Of a stretch of DNA of 22,973 nucleotides, positions 17,001 to 22,617 are shown piece after piece. Source of the DNA: a virus; IMG/VR virus record IMGVR_UViG_3300038786_000051, positions 1 to 22,973 of that record, one strand, 5' to 3'. Below the pieces are notes generated by a model, which had not been told where the DNA came from, ran no database searches, and saw nothing but the letters and a program-made list of their open reading frames with translations. Both the position numbers and the translations under genes were made by a program. Every line of letters starts with the position of its first letter. Position 1 is the first letter of the stretch.

Positions 17001-17247
17001 AACACCAGTTGCCGCAGGAGATGCTCAAGCGAATGTTGGTGCTGATAAACTAAAAGAAGACACTGTTACTCCTGCAATGTCGGCTGCGAAGAATGGAAGT
17101 GCTGGAGGAGGGGGAACTACGGTCATTAACAACACTACTGATAATAGCCAACGTAACTCTAGCGTTAATAATCAAAACTCGACGGCTCACGCTCCATCTA
17201 GTCCGCCGGGTATAGGACATATGGGGGTAACCACCCCAAGAGGATAA
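14056..17247 (+). CDS. Predicted tape-measure protein (gp29-like position)
   Basis: The 1063-residue protein is the largest here. N-terminus: helical, Lys-rich (GLAKEGIGKVKGGIDKVKK), then a coiled-coil-like region to residue 110. Hydrophobic, Gly/Ala-rich segments lie near 213-255 (LFSTIASGLASVLSGPIGKI onward), 525-560, and 580-620 (GLATATAMGMAGAAVGSVVP with VVGTLIGGLTGAAIGYFMGK), the kind of membrane-active zipper found in tape measures. Between them is a Pro-rich repeat region (residues 386-479). The C-terminus is Gly/Asn/Ser rich (GGGGTTVINNTTDNSQRNSS). I infer tape-measure function from size, hydrophobic segments and its place after the tube-fold and chaperone genes; T4 gp29 has 590 residues and no clear sequence match is claimed. 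A good ribosome site (GGCGGAG) precedes the ATG. Confidence 0.65.
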   Translation: MSTPTLMKMMATYGLAKEGIGKVKGGIDKVKKITGTGSATERMDNKIAKEAAKQAKIVAKDAADARHEEAVEYLRKDGEFYQKMLDKMSIMSEKVEVATEQKAETSTTEQPQSSETKSKAVPTITAGSSIGKSPDSSSVKPTEGGVVLNTDEAMPVTNEALNELLEGQKELLAIDARRDKREIKAERRALEDRRDKKGLGLPKKNGAPLLNKKAAGGLFSTIASGLASVLSGPIGKIGLAVAGMATGLTALKMMLNKIPGVNLKVDDPDKKGPKKTVPKPKPGADKSLLKAAEEQKIKNAKKAEIKKANALKKFHAIEAAAEKKRLALKPNKVSGVVKGVGINGPAGGSKPGIAIDKSKITVGRAPNGQFTPLKQPVTPKISTAPKIFSNPPGTPRNINTTPPKMPVFKNPLGSPGNINTTPPVKPNKIFSNPKGTPRNINTSRVPPVEPNKIFSRNINTSRVPPVPSAARVPPVPRTPINAMTLAPKGNMLPNFSNTRIANSKVGTKTAEITAKAVTKLAENTPTIIKTTAQTALKTASVIATKAAVPLTIIASGYEAFTTENDDTLNRDEKNAKHVGTGGGLATATAMGMAGAAVGSVVPVVGTLIGGLTGAAIGYFMGKYGGEKLGEELFLDGKEIGDPTLEASASEGGKGGETKEEMDMVLAKQAQDSGAVDIGWGDADIDDLEKLKDLTTEQVQALLDVETWSKADEEMLKKVLDAKKNGLTITHDDGGWLGKESLEFEKGSDTAENAAKLSPVKHLNADGTPYVEPNTLAAQTKRAEGMPENNLELSSGFSERKFSQEDPESYKKFRAYMKENKSARREENEASGKKGKRYRRTEEMFAKADAIKLFAKEIALANAATFRDKRTKIEYTPEKDVDLSNVSGVKPPSQTPTNPNMMGLTAQEFEEITPDVDAQDAFYSAGNNPGSIYTHDMHLEKILNGDGDKDSIFKLKTLRPNSLPPLSNSNLAPEITPVAGSNLTPVAAGDAQANVGADKLKEDTVTPAMSAAKNGSAGGGGTTVINNTTDNSQRNSSVNNQNSTAHAPSSPPGIGHMGVTTPRG
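15211..15492 (+). repeat. Proline-rich tandem repeats inside the tape-measure-like gene
   Basis: The encoded segment has four copies of a unit centred on R/G-N-I-N-T (codons at 15241, 15301, 15367, 15421; spacing 60, 66 and 54 bases), with KIFSNPxGTPRNINT as fullest form. The last two copies share 32 identical bases (15367-15398 and 15421-15452). A second, 27-base repeat follows, encoding ARVPPVP twice (from 15437 and 15464). Near-perfect DNA identity points to recent in-frame duplication. Confidence 0.85.
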
Positions 17248-17268
17248 CTACTACAAAAGGAAATGTAA

Positions 17269-17571
17269 ATGCAATATCAACAAATATCGGAACTTATCGA
17301 TAAGTTAGGATTGCCGATTGTTGGTTTATTATTTGTAGGGTGGGGTTTCTGGAAGATTATAAAATGGTTACAAGTATCGCTAACAGACAAAATCGATATG
17401 CAACAGAATATTATAGTGCAGTTAATTGATAGGATACGAGTATTACAGACGGACATATTAAAATTAGATACAATGATAAGAGTGAAATATGGCCTCGAAG
17501 TAGACGAACAGCGAATTGAACGGTCAAATGACCCCAAATACGATAAGTCAACACGAGACTGGAAACAATAG
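17269..17571 (+). CDS. Small single-pass membrane protein with coiled coil
   Basis: The 100-residue protein starts with a short amphipathic segment (QISELIDKLG), then one clear membrane helix (LPIVGLLFVGWGFWKIIKWL, residues 15-34), a coiled-coil-like stretch (about residues 38-72, IIVQLIDRIRVLQTDILKLD) and a charged tail. I do not recognise a named family, though similar short proteins with the pattern DxLGLPIVG, then membrane helix, then coiled coil occur in marine T4-like phages. Possible roles are holin-like lysis protein, spanin-like inner-membrane part or tail/membrane adaptor; nothing here decides. AAAGGAAA before the ATG is a good ribosome site. It follows the tape-measure-like gene by 21 bases and precedes the capsid-fold gene. 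Confidence 0.6.
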   Translation: MQYQQISELIDKLGLPIVGLLFVGWGFWKIIKWLQVSLTDKIDMQQNIIVQLIDRIRVLQTDILKLDTMIRVKYGLEVDEQRIERSNDPKYDKSTRDWKQ

Positions 17572-17575
17572 ATTT

Positions 17576-17583
17576 AATAAATA
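17576..17583 (+). promoter_or_regulatory. Late-promoter-like element before the gp23-like gene
   Basis: AATAAATA differs from the T4 late element TATAAATA at its first base. It lies in the 43-base gap before the gp23-like gene, would start transcription near 17589, and leaves the AGGAAT ribosome site in the leader. It is a weak match in AT-rich DNA. Confidence 0.3.
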
Positions 17584-17614
17584 GAACGATAACGAATTAA
17601 TAATAGGAATAATT

Positions 17615-18481
17615 ATGGAAAATATTCAAGAAGTAGGAACCACGAATGCTGATATCGGTACTGCCGATTTTAGTTTTAATACGCTCATCGAAACATTTGA
17701 AGAGTTGCCAACCATCTCACTATTGAGAGCCGTGGCGGCAGTTGTTCCTATGAAAATGAGTACAGGCTCTATCATCAATCTTAAACGAGATGCGGCAACG
17801 AATTCGTTTAAGACGGTACAAGCGGCCTTAACCATCAATACTGCATCATCAAATCCAATTCAATCTGGATTATCAATGGAAGCATTACGTGATTTGTACA
17901 ACCAATATCAATTGGATGGATACAAGATTGCGGCGAATCTATTGAAGGGTATTACTGACCAGGCAGAAAATGATGCTTTCATCACCTTTCTTAATGCCAA
18001 CTCATTAAATACTCCAGTGTTAACTTTGACTGCACCAGGAAATGCAGAGCAAAATTTGTTTGAAATTACTCAGAGAGTTCAAGAACTTGTTATTAAGATG
18101 AACACTCCTAACTTCAGAACATTTGATGCTTTCGCTATTCTTCCTTATAAAGTGGCAGCCGCTATATCCGCTCTAAGTGGATATGCTCGTGGAGACGATG
18201 ACACTGAAGATAGATTGATTGTTAACAAGATGGGTAAGACTAGATACTACGTCAACCCAGATGTTACAGCCACACAAGCCTATGTTGGATTAGGTAGCAG
18301 AGATAAGAGTTCTATGGGCTCGACTTCAGTTATTATGGGTACATTCCCACAAGAACTATTGCGGTCACAGAATGTAGAATCTTTCCAAGGCAATATCGGT
18401 ATTCTAAACCGTTATGCTACGGCAGCCAATCCACTATCTGTCGCTGGTTCAGAAATGTTAATGGAATTCGCAATAGCGTAA
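17615..18481 (+). CDS. Short gp23-like HK97-fold capsid protein paralogue
   Basis: The 288-residue protein resembles the core of T4 gp23/gp24 in order. An early segment LLRAVAAVVPMKMSTGSIIN matches the VQPM-GPTG-I region of gp23. A spine-helix-like segment follows (SMEALRDLYNQYQLDGYKIA and AANLLKGITDQAENDAFITF), where gp23 has its long helix of AKYTLELAQDLKAVHG type. Then come RTFDAFAILPYKVAAAISAL, VNKMGKTRYYVNPDVTATQA-YVGLGS and a C-terminal strand pattern GILNRYATAANPL like the GxxxRYGLxxNP of gp23. T4 gp23 has 521 residues and an extra insertion domain; this protein lacks room for it. It may be a minor head or vertex protein or a decoration protein; the true gp23 is probably outside the window. 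AGGAAT is the ribosome site. Confidence 0.55.
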   Translation: MENIQEVGTTNADIGTADFSFNTLIETFEELPTISLLRAVAAVVPMKMSTGSIINLKRDAATNSFKTVQAALTINTASSNPIQSGLSMEALRDLYNQYQLDGYKIAANLLKGITDQAENDAFITFLNANSLNTPVLTLTAPGNAEQNLFEITQRVQELVIKMNTPNFRTFDAFAILPYKVAAAISALSGYARGDDDTEDRLIVNKMGKTRYYVNPDVTATQAYVGLGSRDKSSMGSTSVIMGTFPQELLRSQNVESFQGNIGILNRYATAANPLSVAGSEMLMEFAIA

Positions 18482-18484
18482 ACC

Positions 18485-18514
18485 AAAAAAAGGGGCCCCT
18501 TTCGGAGCCCCTTT
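18485..18514. terminator. Bidirectional intrinsic terminator between gp23-like gene and gp32
   Basis: AAAGGGGC at 18489-18496 pairs with GCCCCTTT at 18507-18514. After one C-A mismatch the stem continues with two C-G pairs around the loop TTTC. On the minus strand the stem is followed by seven T, an optimal terminator for the gp32 transcript. On the plus strand the T run is short, so termination would be weaker. It lies between two converging genes that end at 18481 and 18534. Confidence 0.88.
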
Positions 18515-18533
18515 GAAACATTTCCTGATGGAC

Positions 18534-19442
18534 TTATGCTTCGGCTAGTTTAGAAAAGTAACTCATAGTGTCATCTTCTTCTGCAGGTTCACTAGCAGTA
18601 TCACCAGAAGTCCAAGGTGCTTCATCAGATGCGATATCTGAGACCTTAGCGGCTGGGGCTGATACTGATTCCGCAGTAAAAGAATCTGCCGATTCAGAAC
18701 CACTTCCAATTACTCGGAAGAACTTCTTCTTCAACTCATCATAAGATTTGAACTTATCTTCAGCAATTTCAGACTCTAAAGAATACAGACCGTTATAAAG
18801 GGTCTCCATTTCTTCTTCGCTTTCTAACCACTGAGTAGGTTCTTCAAAACCAGACTTGTCGTACTTCACAAAGCCATCTGCTTTACGAGCCTTCAATTTG
18901 AAGTTCGCTCCGCTGAATAGATTGAAGACGTTGACCGGGGTCTCATCATCAAACTCAGGCGCACCTGCGGCTTGTATCATATCAAAAATAGACTTACCAT
19001 ATTTGAAAAGAAATACTTTCCCTTCATTTTCTGGATGGGCGGAATCACTAACAACATAGACGTTAGAGATATACTGAAGCCTACGCTTCCTATCTCGTGC
19101 AATCTGTTTGTTAGAATCTATACCTGAATTCCACAATTCTGAATTGGCTTCAGAAATTGGGTCTTGTTTCCCAATCGTTGTGAGAGAATTCTCGATATAC
19201 CAACCACCTTTACCTTTGAAACCGTGAGAATAGATTTTCACGAATGGAAAATCCTCTTCGGCTGGAGCATCAAGGAAGCGAATGATTGCGTAACCATTGC
19301 TTGCTTTATCTCGTTCTAACTTCCAGTAACGGTCGTCTACATAACTAGCCTTCGAACCACCACCGGCGGCTGAAAGTTTGTCCATCATTGATTCTACGTC
19401 TTTTTTAGACTTAGAACGCTTTTTAAGAGCGGCAAAACTCAT
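18534..19442 (-). CDS. 32: Single-stranded DNA binding protein gp32
   Basis: The 302-residue protein matches T4 gp32 (301) in length and domains. The N-terminus has a basic, Ser-containing LAST-like motif (KKRSKSKK, residues 7-14) for cooperative binding. The OB-fold core follows (YAIIRFLDAPAEEDFPFVKI), then SHGFKGKGGWYIENSLTTIG, RDRKRRLQYISNVYVVSDSA, HPENEGKVFLFKYGKSIFDM, and the acidic, Ser-rich C-terminus (ASEPAEEDDTMSYFSKLAEA) that contacts gp59, primase and polymerase. The T4 zinc ligands Cys77, Cys87 and Cys90 have no counterparts; the region reads IENSLTTIGKQDPISEANSE, so it is probably zinc-free. gp32 protects single-stranded DNA in replication and recombination. GGAG precedes the ATG in an A-rich leader that could serve as the autogenous binding site known in T4. 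Confidence 0.95.
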   Translation of the reverse strand: MSFAALKKRSKSKKDVESMMDKLSAAGGGSKASYVDDRYWKLERDKASNGYAIIRFLDAPAEEDFPFVKIYSHGFKGKGGWYIENSLTTIGKQDPISEANSELWNSGIDSNKQIARDRKRRLQYISNVYVVSDSAHPENEGKVFLFKYGKSIFDMIQAAGAPEFDDETPVNVFNLFSGANFKLKARKADGFVKYDKSGFEEPTQWLESEEEMETLYNGLYSLESEIAEDKFKSYDELKKKFFRVIGSGSESADSFTAESVSAPAAKVSDIASDEAPWTSGDTASEPAEEDDTMSYFSKLAEA

Positions 19443-19513
19443 ATGTTTTCTCCTGTTTTATATTAGATTTTAGGGTTACCATTATTGGCACTACCTGCTT
19501 TTGAAACGATTGA

Positions 19514-19795
19514 CTAGTTTGCGGCTGTCTTTGTAGGTACCGCTTGAGGGCCTTTAGGTTTGTCTTCCGACTTTACCTTTGGACCATCAACTGGGTCGGG
19601 TGCTTCATCCCCATCCATAACGGCTTTAATCGCTTGAGCAAATCCTGCTCGTGCCATTTCAAGTCGCTGAACTTCTTTGTCGATAGAAACTAGATGTTCG
19701 ATAGCAATCTTGGCCACTTGTGGCAAGGTTTCCACGTCATACTCACTTCCATCAATTCGTACAGTATTTTTCTGTACTACATTTTCATTACTCAT
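19514..19795 (-). CDS. Small conserved phage protein, DUF6447-like
   Basis: The 93-residue protein has an N-terminal short beta region (NTVRIDGSEYDVETLPQVAK), a helix with the pattern L-x4-D-x-E-x2-R-L-E-x-A-R-x-G-F (residues 34-53), and a Lys/Pro-rich, disordered C-terminus. I associate this layout with small DUF6447-type proteins of marine T4-like phages, where the function is unknown. It sits between the 76-residue gene (two-base gap) and gp32 in a short operon that starts at the consensus sigma70 promoter near 20100. A coupling role with gp32 is possible but not shown. Confidence 0.55.
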   Translation of the reverse strand: MSNENVVQKNTVRIDGSEYDVETLPQVAKIAIEHLVSIDKEVQRLEMARAGFAQAIKAVMDGDEAPDPVDGPKVKSEDKPKGPQAVPTKTAAN

Positions 19796-19797
19796 AC

Positions 19798-20028
19798 TTA
19801 ATTATCTCCTTCAAGATTGGTTTTAATAACATCGCTTCCGCGAATTTCTCTTTCGAGTTCTGTTGCTAGTTGCTTCATCGAATCGATTTTCGGGTCTAAT
19901 CCAACAATAATTCGGCTAGGATTATCACGTTGCAATCTATTTATAGCGTAAACTTGATTGCATTCATCAACTAAGGCTAGTAACTTTATAGTGACTTCTT
20001 CATCACTGTGGATTCGACCTATACTCAA
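19798..20028 (-). CDS. Small unknown protein with TTG start, first gene of the gp32 operon
   Basis: The 76-residue protein is unrecognised. It reads as two helices (EEVTIKLLALVDECNQVYAI and DSMKQLATELEREIRGSDVI) joined by a loop with RDNPSRIIVGLDP. The start is TTG at 20028; it is supported by a strong GGAGGTG nine bases upstream, and no in-frame ATG or GTG is nearby. It stands where T4 has dsbA before gene 32, but I see no sequence likeness to DsbA. Its leader carries the promoter and inverted repeat described separately. Confidence 0.6.
   Translation of the reverse strand: MSIGRIHSDEEVTIKLLALVDECNQVYAINRLQRDNPSRIIVGLDPKIDSMKQLATELEREIRGSDVIKTNLEGDN
19938..19945 (-). promoter_or_regulatory. 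Possible internal late promoter upstream of gp32
   Basis: The minus strand reads TATAAATA, an exact late-promoter match, inside the 76-residue gene. T4 gene 32 is also transcribed late from a promoter upstream of it, so such a site would make sense. It lies within coding sequence, so it may be chance. Confidence 0.3.
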
Positions 20029-20076
20029 CTTCTTACACCTCCAGCTAGTTCATCGGACTTTCTCGTAGTGCTTCAT

Positions 20077-20092
20077 TATAATATGTATTATA
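20077..20092. repeat. Inverted repeat over the -10 box and start site
   Basis: TATAAT, four bases ATGT, then ATTATA form a perfect 6-4-6 inverted repeat. It covers the -10 box and the expected transcription start of the gp32-operon promoter. It could be an operator, or simply two -10 boxes facing opposite ways. Confidence 0.5.
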
Positions 20093-20115
20093 CACCCTTA
20101 TTTTCCGAATGTCAA
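20087..20115 (-). promoter_or_regulatory. Perfect consensus sigma70 promoter for the gp32 operon
   Basis: On the minus strand TTGACA (20115-20110) and TATAAT (20092-20087) stand 17 bases apart, the exact consensus with optimal spacing. The thyX stop codon lies between the two boxes. Transcription would start near 20080, about 52 bases before the TTG of the first gene. Such strong promoters are typical for early phage genes read by unmodified host polymerase. Confidence 0.85.
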
Positions 20116-21087
20116 GTGTTTTTTTACATTAATTGCATATTTTCTCACTTCTAATTGGGCGTGAGGGTCTTCCCGTAGTTCAATCAATCTCCTATAAGCA
20201 AAGATTGACCCAGTTTCGACAAACTCAGTATACATCGATTGAGGTAAAACTGACCGTGCTTGTTCAGGACAAATGTTCTCATCGTTCATCAATTCGTTAT
20301 ATTTAGATGTTATGCTCTCAGTCGCATTGGCAATCCATCCCTGCATATCTCCAGAATGTCTATGAACTTCGTTAGAAGAACCTTGTTTAACAGATGGTGC
20401 CTGAAGTCTCCATTCATTTGGAATAAAGAACTCTGGAGCATCCGAAACGTAGCGTCTACTAACTTCATTTCTAGTAAATCCAATCTGGTGCTTATACCAC
20501 TGCCTAGCAATAAAGATAGGCATCTTAATACGGAACTGAGCGACCTTTAGTTTTTGAGCATTCCATCCAAGTCCTTCATATAACTCTATTTTATTCCACC
20601 AATCATTATCAACATCAGCCAACATAGGTGTCCAGTCTTCGACCAAATGGGGGTCAGCAGATTGGAACATAGGAACATTGAAGGCTCTCAAACTGAGTTC
20701 GTTGTTTCCCCACATTGATGCGGTAATGATACCGTGTTTGATGAACGCATAGAGAGAGCCACGCTCATAGAACCTGACACCACCATCTCCCATACTAATG
20801 ACTGCACGAACAAATTGTTCATCGGCAGACTTAGCACACCACACAACATAATCTTGAGTAGTCATTTTTCGCTCAAGCATATATTGAGCGTGGGAAAACG
20901 GAGTCCAATGTTGATGCTTGGCTAGATAGTTAATTAGTCCAGCATCTTTATCTTGAACTTCGGTGTGGATTTTGTGCATAGAAACCCTGGCCGCATTAAC
21001 TACCTGCAGGTCAGAGGGTTCAATTGGAAGTCTTTCAATTGAAGAAACTCCATCCCCCAATGGGTCTAAAATACCAAGGCTACGCAT
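20098..21087 (-). CDS. thyX: Flavin-dependent thymidylate synthase ThyX, with large insertion
   Basis: ThyX makes dTMP from dUMP with FAD, NADPH and methylene-tetrahydrofolate. Family segments are seen in order: NAARVSMHK (31-39, the ARVS region), LINYLAKHQHWTPFSHAQY (51-69), PIFIARQWYKHQIGFTRNEV and SRRY (190-213), and CPEQARSVLPQSMYTEF (273-289) with HAQLEVRKYA at the end. Two things are odd. The usual RHRX7S signature reads K199-H200-Q201 with eight residues before S210. About 124 residues lie between TPFSH and PIFIARQ, where most ThyX proteins have some 15 to 25, so about 100 are inserted. Length is 329 against 220-250 normally. The start overlaps the upstream gene by eight bases. It supplies thymidylate for phage DNA synthesis independent of the host enzyme. 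Confidence 0.9.
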   Translation of the reverse strand: MRSLGILDPLGDGVSSIERLPIEPSDLQVVNAARVSMHKIHTEVQDKDAGLINYLAKHQHWTPFSHAQYMLERKMTTQDYVVWCAKSADEQFVRAVISMGDGGVRFYERGSLYAFIKHGIITASMWGNNELSLRAFNVPMFQSADPHLVEDWTPMLADVDNDWWNKIELYEGLGWNAQKLKVAQFRIKMPIFIARQWYKHQIGFTRNEVSRRYVSDAPEFFIPNEWRLQAPSVKQGSSNEVHRHSGDMQGWIANATESITSKYNELMNDENICPEQARSVLPQSMYTEFVETGSIFAYRRLIELREDPHAQLEVRKYAINVKKHLTFGK

Positions 21088-21337
21088 TTTTTACGTATCC
21101 ATTAAATGTTTCATTAAGAAGTTGTTTTGACCCCTCACTAGCATTTAGCATATCGATTAACATTGTATAATCCCGTCTGGCATCGGTACTAGTACCATAC
21201 ATTAGATTTGTTTCTACTAGAACATCATTAAGCATAAAACTCAAGGCTAACATATGTTGCCCCTCGTACTTCACGCCTTTGAGATTCATCTTTGTTAGAT
21301 TGACCTCTGTTTGGTCGCTGTCATTCATCTGAGGCAT
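21080..21337 (-). CDS. Small unknown protein between gp59 and ThyX
   Basis: The 85-residue protein is unrecognised. It has a beta-like N-terminal part (TEVNLTKMNLKGVKYEGQHM) and a helical C-terminus (DYTMLIDMLNASEGSKQLLN). It overlaps gp59 by 17 bases at the start and thyX by eight at the end, so it is bound into the operon. AAAGGAG about nine bases before the ATG is a strong ribosome site, which supports that it is expressed. Confidence 0.55.
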   Translation of the reverse strand: MPQMNDSDQTEVNLTKMNLKGVKYEGQHMLALSFMLNDVLVETNLMYGTSTDARRDYTMLIDMLNASEGSKQLLNETFNGYVKNA

Positions 21338-21947
21338 TTAAAAATACTCCTTTCATTATATTACCATAATTATTATCATCTAACTTTAAGAACTCAGAAT
21401 ATCTATCATATCGGTATTGTTCAGAAGGGAAAATATAAGAGTCAATTATATTCTTGGCGATTCGTTTGCTAAATTTTAACACTGAATCCATTATAATATA
21501 TGACTCTACCTCTATCATCCTTTGCTGAACAAATCGAAATATGATAGGATGTTCTCCATCCTCTACATCAAACAATCTGTCGAACCCCAATCCACGAGCG
21601 ATTAAGAATTCATTAACTTCCTTCAAGTCTTCTTCAAATATGTAGTTAAGAGATTGAACCCTTTTCTTCCATTTGAAGTAGACATCCTCACTTTCTTTGC
21701 TATGTAAATTCCCTATCCAAACTGCATCACTTCCGTGATATGCAAAATTGGCTACGAAATATTGTAGCAAATCTTTCTTCTGCTTGTTCCCTAAAGCCTC
21801 AAAGAAGAACTTATCGTTCCGCCTTTCGTAGGTCGAAACATTTAAACTTCTCATTTTTCCATTATACTTAACATAATTATAGTCGTTATGTATACTGAAA
21901 TGTTGCTTCAAGGAAACATACAATTTATATGCTTCAAATCCTGTCAC
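21321..21947 (-). CDS. 59: Helicase loader gp59
   Basis: The 208-residue protein (T4 gp59 has 217) loads the gp41 helicase onto gp32-covered forks. Matches to my memory of T4 gp59 run along its length: YKLYVSLKQHFS against YKLYLMIKQHMN, VKYNGKMRSLNVSTYERRND against the IKYNWCMRVSDAAYQKRRDK type segment, KFFFEALGNKQKK against KYFFQKLSEKYK, DAVWIGNLHSKES against DAWIGDISDAD, and NYIFEEDLKEV against KFKFEEDI. The start is GTG, which overlaps the gp33 stop as GTGA, so it is translationally coupled. In T4 gp59 also lies beside gp33 and close to gp32, so synteny agrees. Confidence 0.9.
   Translation of the reverse strand: MTGFEAYKLYVSLKQHFSIHNDYNYVKYNGKMRSLNVSTYERRNDKFFFEALGNKQKKDLLQYFVANFAYHGSDAVWIGNLHSKESEDVYFKWKKRVQSLNYIFEEDLKEVNEFLIARGLGFDRLFDVEDGEHPIIFRFVQQRMIEVESYIIMDSVLKFSKRIAKNIIDSYIFPSEQYRYDRYSEFLKLDDNNYGNIMKGVFLNASDE
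21355..21360 (-). promoter_or_regulatory. Candidate -10 box before the 85-residue gene and thyX
   Basis: The minus strand reads TATAAT directly before GAAAGGAG, the ribosome site of the 85-residue gene. The -35 region at 17-base spacing is TTAGAT, only a weak match. It could give thyX its own promoter, but the evidence is thin. Confidence 0.25.
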
Positions 21948-22174
21948 AATGGCAATACACTACCTGGTTCTTCGTCATCTGCAATTTGATTATTCTTTAT
22001 TGCTTCTGCACTAACTTTCACAAGAAACGCAGGAGAGATTAACTTCGCTACTGCTTTTGGTTCTATCTGGTGTTCAACCATATACTCAACCATTGCATCG
22101 ACATAGGACACTCCTCCGTCAATTCGTTCTTCAATCAATAGTTGAAACGCTTGTTGTTTATTCACTTTTCTCAT
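21944..22174 (-). CDS. 33: Late transcription co-activator gp33 (short form)
   Basis: The 76-residue protein resembles the C-terminal two thirds of T4 gp33 (112 residues): GVSYVDAMVEYMVEHQIEPK against GMSYLEATTAFLEENSIPET, then AKLISPAFLVKVSAEAIKNN against AKFIPSGIIEKIQSEAIDEN. gp33 links the gp45 sliding clamp to RNA polymerase at late promoters and binds the polymerase flap. The hydrophobic C-terminus (SVLPL) may be the clamp contact, as the T4 C-terminus is. Most of the T4 N-terminal arm is missing. It starts at the last base of the HIT gene stop (TAATG), with GGAAGGGGAA as ribosome site, and overlaps gp59. Confidence 0.8.
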   Translation of the reverse strand: MRKVNKQQAFQLLIEERIDGGVSYVDAMVEYMVEHQIEPKAVAKLISPAFLVKVSAEAIKNNQIADDEEPGSVLPL

Positions 22175-22611
22175 TAATATTTCCCCTTCCCTGGAATTAC
22201 ATTTCTGATTCCCCCGGTGGGGTCCTCGCCAATATCGTCTTTCCGTCTAGGAATAAGATGGACGTGGGCGTGTTCAACTGTTTGACCAGCATCGAAGCCG
22301 TTATTAAATCCTACATTGAAACCAGTAATTGTGGCATCTATTTTCATCAATTCTTCCTTTGAGTAGTTAAGAATTTCGTGTAGAGCCAGCACTTCTTTTC
22401 TACTTAAATCAAATATCTCGGCTGTGTGTCTTTTAGGTATCAACAAAGTATGATACTGAGTCACCGGGAAATTGTCTCGTACTGCAATGAACAAATCATT
22501 CTTAACAATTGACTTGCCCTCTGTAGTGTAGAATTGTTGTTCTCCAGAGAAAACTTGACTCTGGTGCCAAACAACTTCGTGCTTAATATTACAAAATATA
22601 CAATCTTTCAT
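22174..22611 (-). CDS. HIT-family nucleotide hydrolase/transferase
   Basis: The 145-residue protein carries the histidine triad H114-A-H116-V-H118 in GQTVEHAHVHLIPRRKDD, with H118 at the end of the triad and H116 as the likely nucleophile by family rule. The N-terminal CIFC (Cys4, Cys7) and the segment YHTLLIPKRHTAEIFDLSRK fit the HINT/Fhit-like branch, and DPTGGIRNVIPGKGKY is a typical ending of phage and bacterial HIT proteins. Members cleave nucleoside phosphoramidates or dinucleoside polyphosphates; the substrate here is unknown. The start MKDCIFC is the usual family start, and no ribosome site precedes it, see the promoter entry. It precedes gp33 and gp59 in the replication cluster. Confidence 0.88.
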   Translation of the reverse strand: MKDCIFCNIKHEVVWHQSQVFSGEQQFYTTEGKSIVKNDLFIAVRDNFPVTQYHTLLIPKRHTAEIFDLSRKEVLALHEILNYSKEELMKIDATITGFNVGFNNGFDAGQTVEHAHVHLIPRRKDDIGEDPTGGIRNVIPGKGKY

Positions 22612-22617
22612 AGGTTC

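Noticed and set aside
19443-19513. T4-like pseudoknot in the gp32 leader
   Set aside because: The leader is A-rich near the ribosome site as in T4, but I find only 3-bp pairings and no convincing pseudoknot.
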